A stretch of DNA of 5,917 bases, taken from the NCBI GenBank assembly GCA_947303825.1, contig CAMYZK010000173.1, positions 1 to 5,917 of the forward strand, in the 5' to 3' direction. The notes beneath the pieces were generated by a model. The model did no database searches. It saw nothing but the letters and a program-made list of their open reading frames with translations, and had not been told where the DNA came from. The stretch's first letter is position 1. Each line of letters opens with the position of its first letter. This DNA comes from an uncultured Prevotella sp. Its GTDB lineage: Bacteria; Bacteroidota; Bacteroidia; Bacteroidales; Bacteroidaceae. Below, piece after piece: positions 5,917 through 5,917 of the stretch. A program made the translations under genes and the position numbers.

Positions 5917-5917
5917 T

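Overview
The window looks like chromosomal DNA of a Bacteroidota species, most likely Prevotella or a close relative. The support is a GH97 glycosidase, a secreted esterase ending in a type-IX-secretion-like C-terminal tail, AT-rich leaders without a Shine-Dalgarno sequence, and a perfect Bacteroidota -7 promoter element (TAnnTTTG) in front of the esterase. The species is inferred from these signs and was not checked by any search. All real genes lie on the minus strand, so transcription runs from the right edge to the left edge.

In transcription order: 5857-5916 may hold the last 19 codons of an upstream gene. Next is a MalY/PatB-type pyridoxal-phosphate C-S lyase (4564-5853), then alanine dehydrogenase (3387-4493). 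A 169-bp gap follows, carrying a heptamer repeat array and a promoter. Then comes a multidomain secreted alpha/beta-hydrolase esterase (1445-3217), 40 bp, and a secreted GH97 alpha-glycosidase (1-1404) that runs off the left edge.

The genes form two functional pairs. PatB-type beta-elimination releases pyruvate and ammonia, which are the substrates of alanine dehydrogenase in its reductive direction, so the right half may form a small sulfur/nitrogen amino-acid module. The left half is a carbohydrate-degradation pair: an esterase with carbohydrate-enzyme-like accessory domains plus an exo-acting alpha-glycosidase, probably co-transcribed from the promoter at 3238-3245. No SusC/SusD pair or regulator is visible.

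The most unusual signal is a set of four unrelated short repeat blocks in under 6 kb. They are a period-9 array inside the GH97 gene (736-771), a period-7 array running into the alanine dehydrogenase stop codon (3354-3395), a period-8 array inside the lyase gene (5329-5368), and a GC-rich hairpin/G-quadruplex block near the lyase start (5788-5818). The three inside genes keep the frame and look like extra surface peptides. Removing the two lyase inserts brings that protein close to the usual family length.
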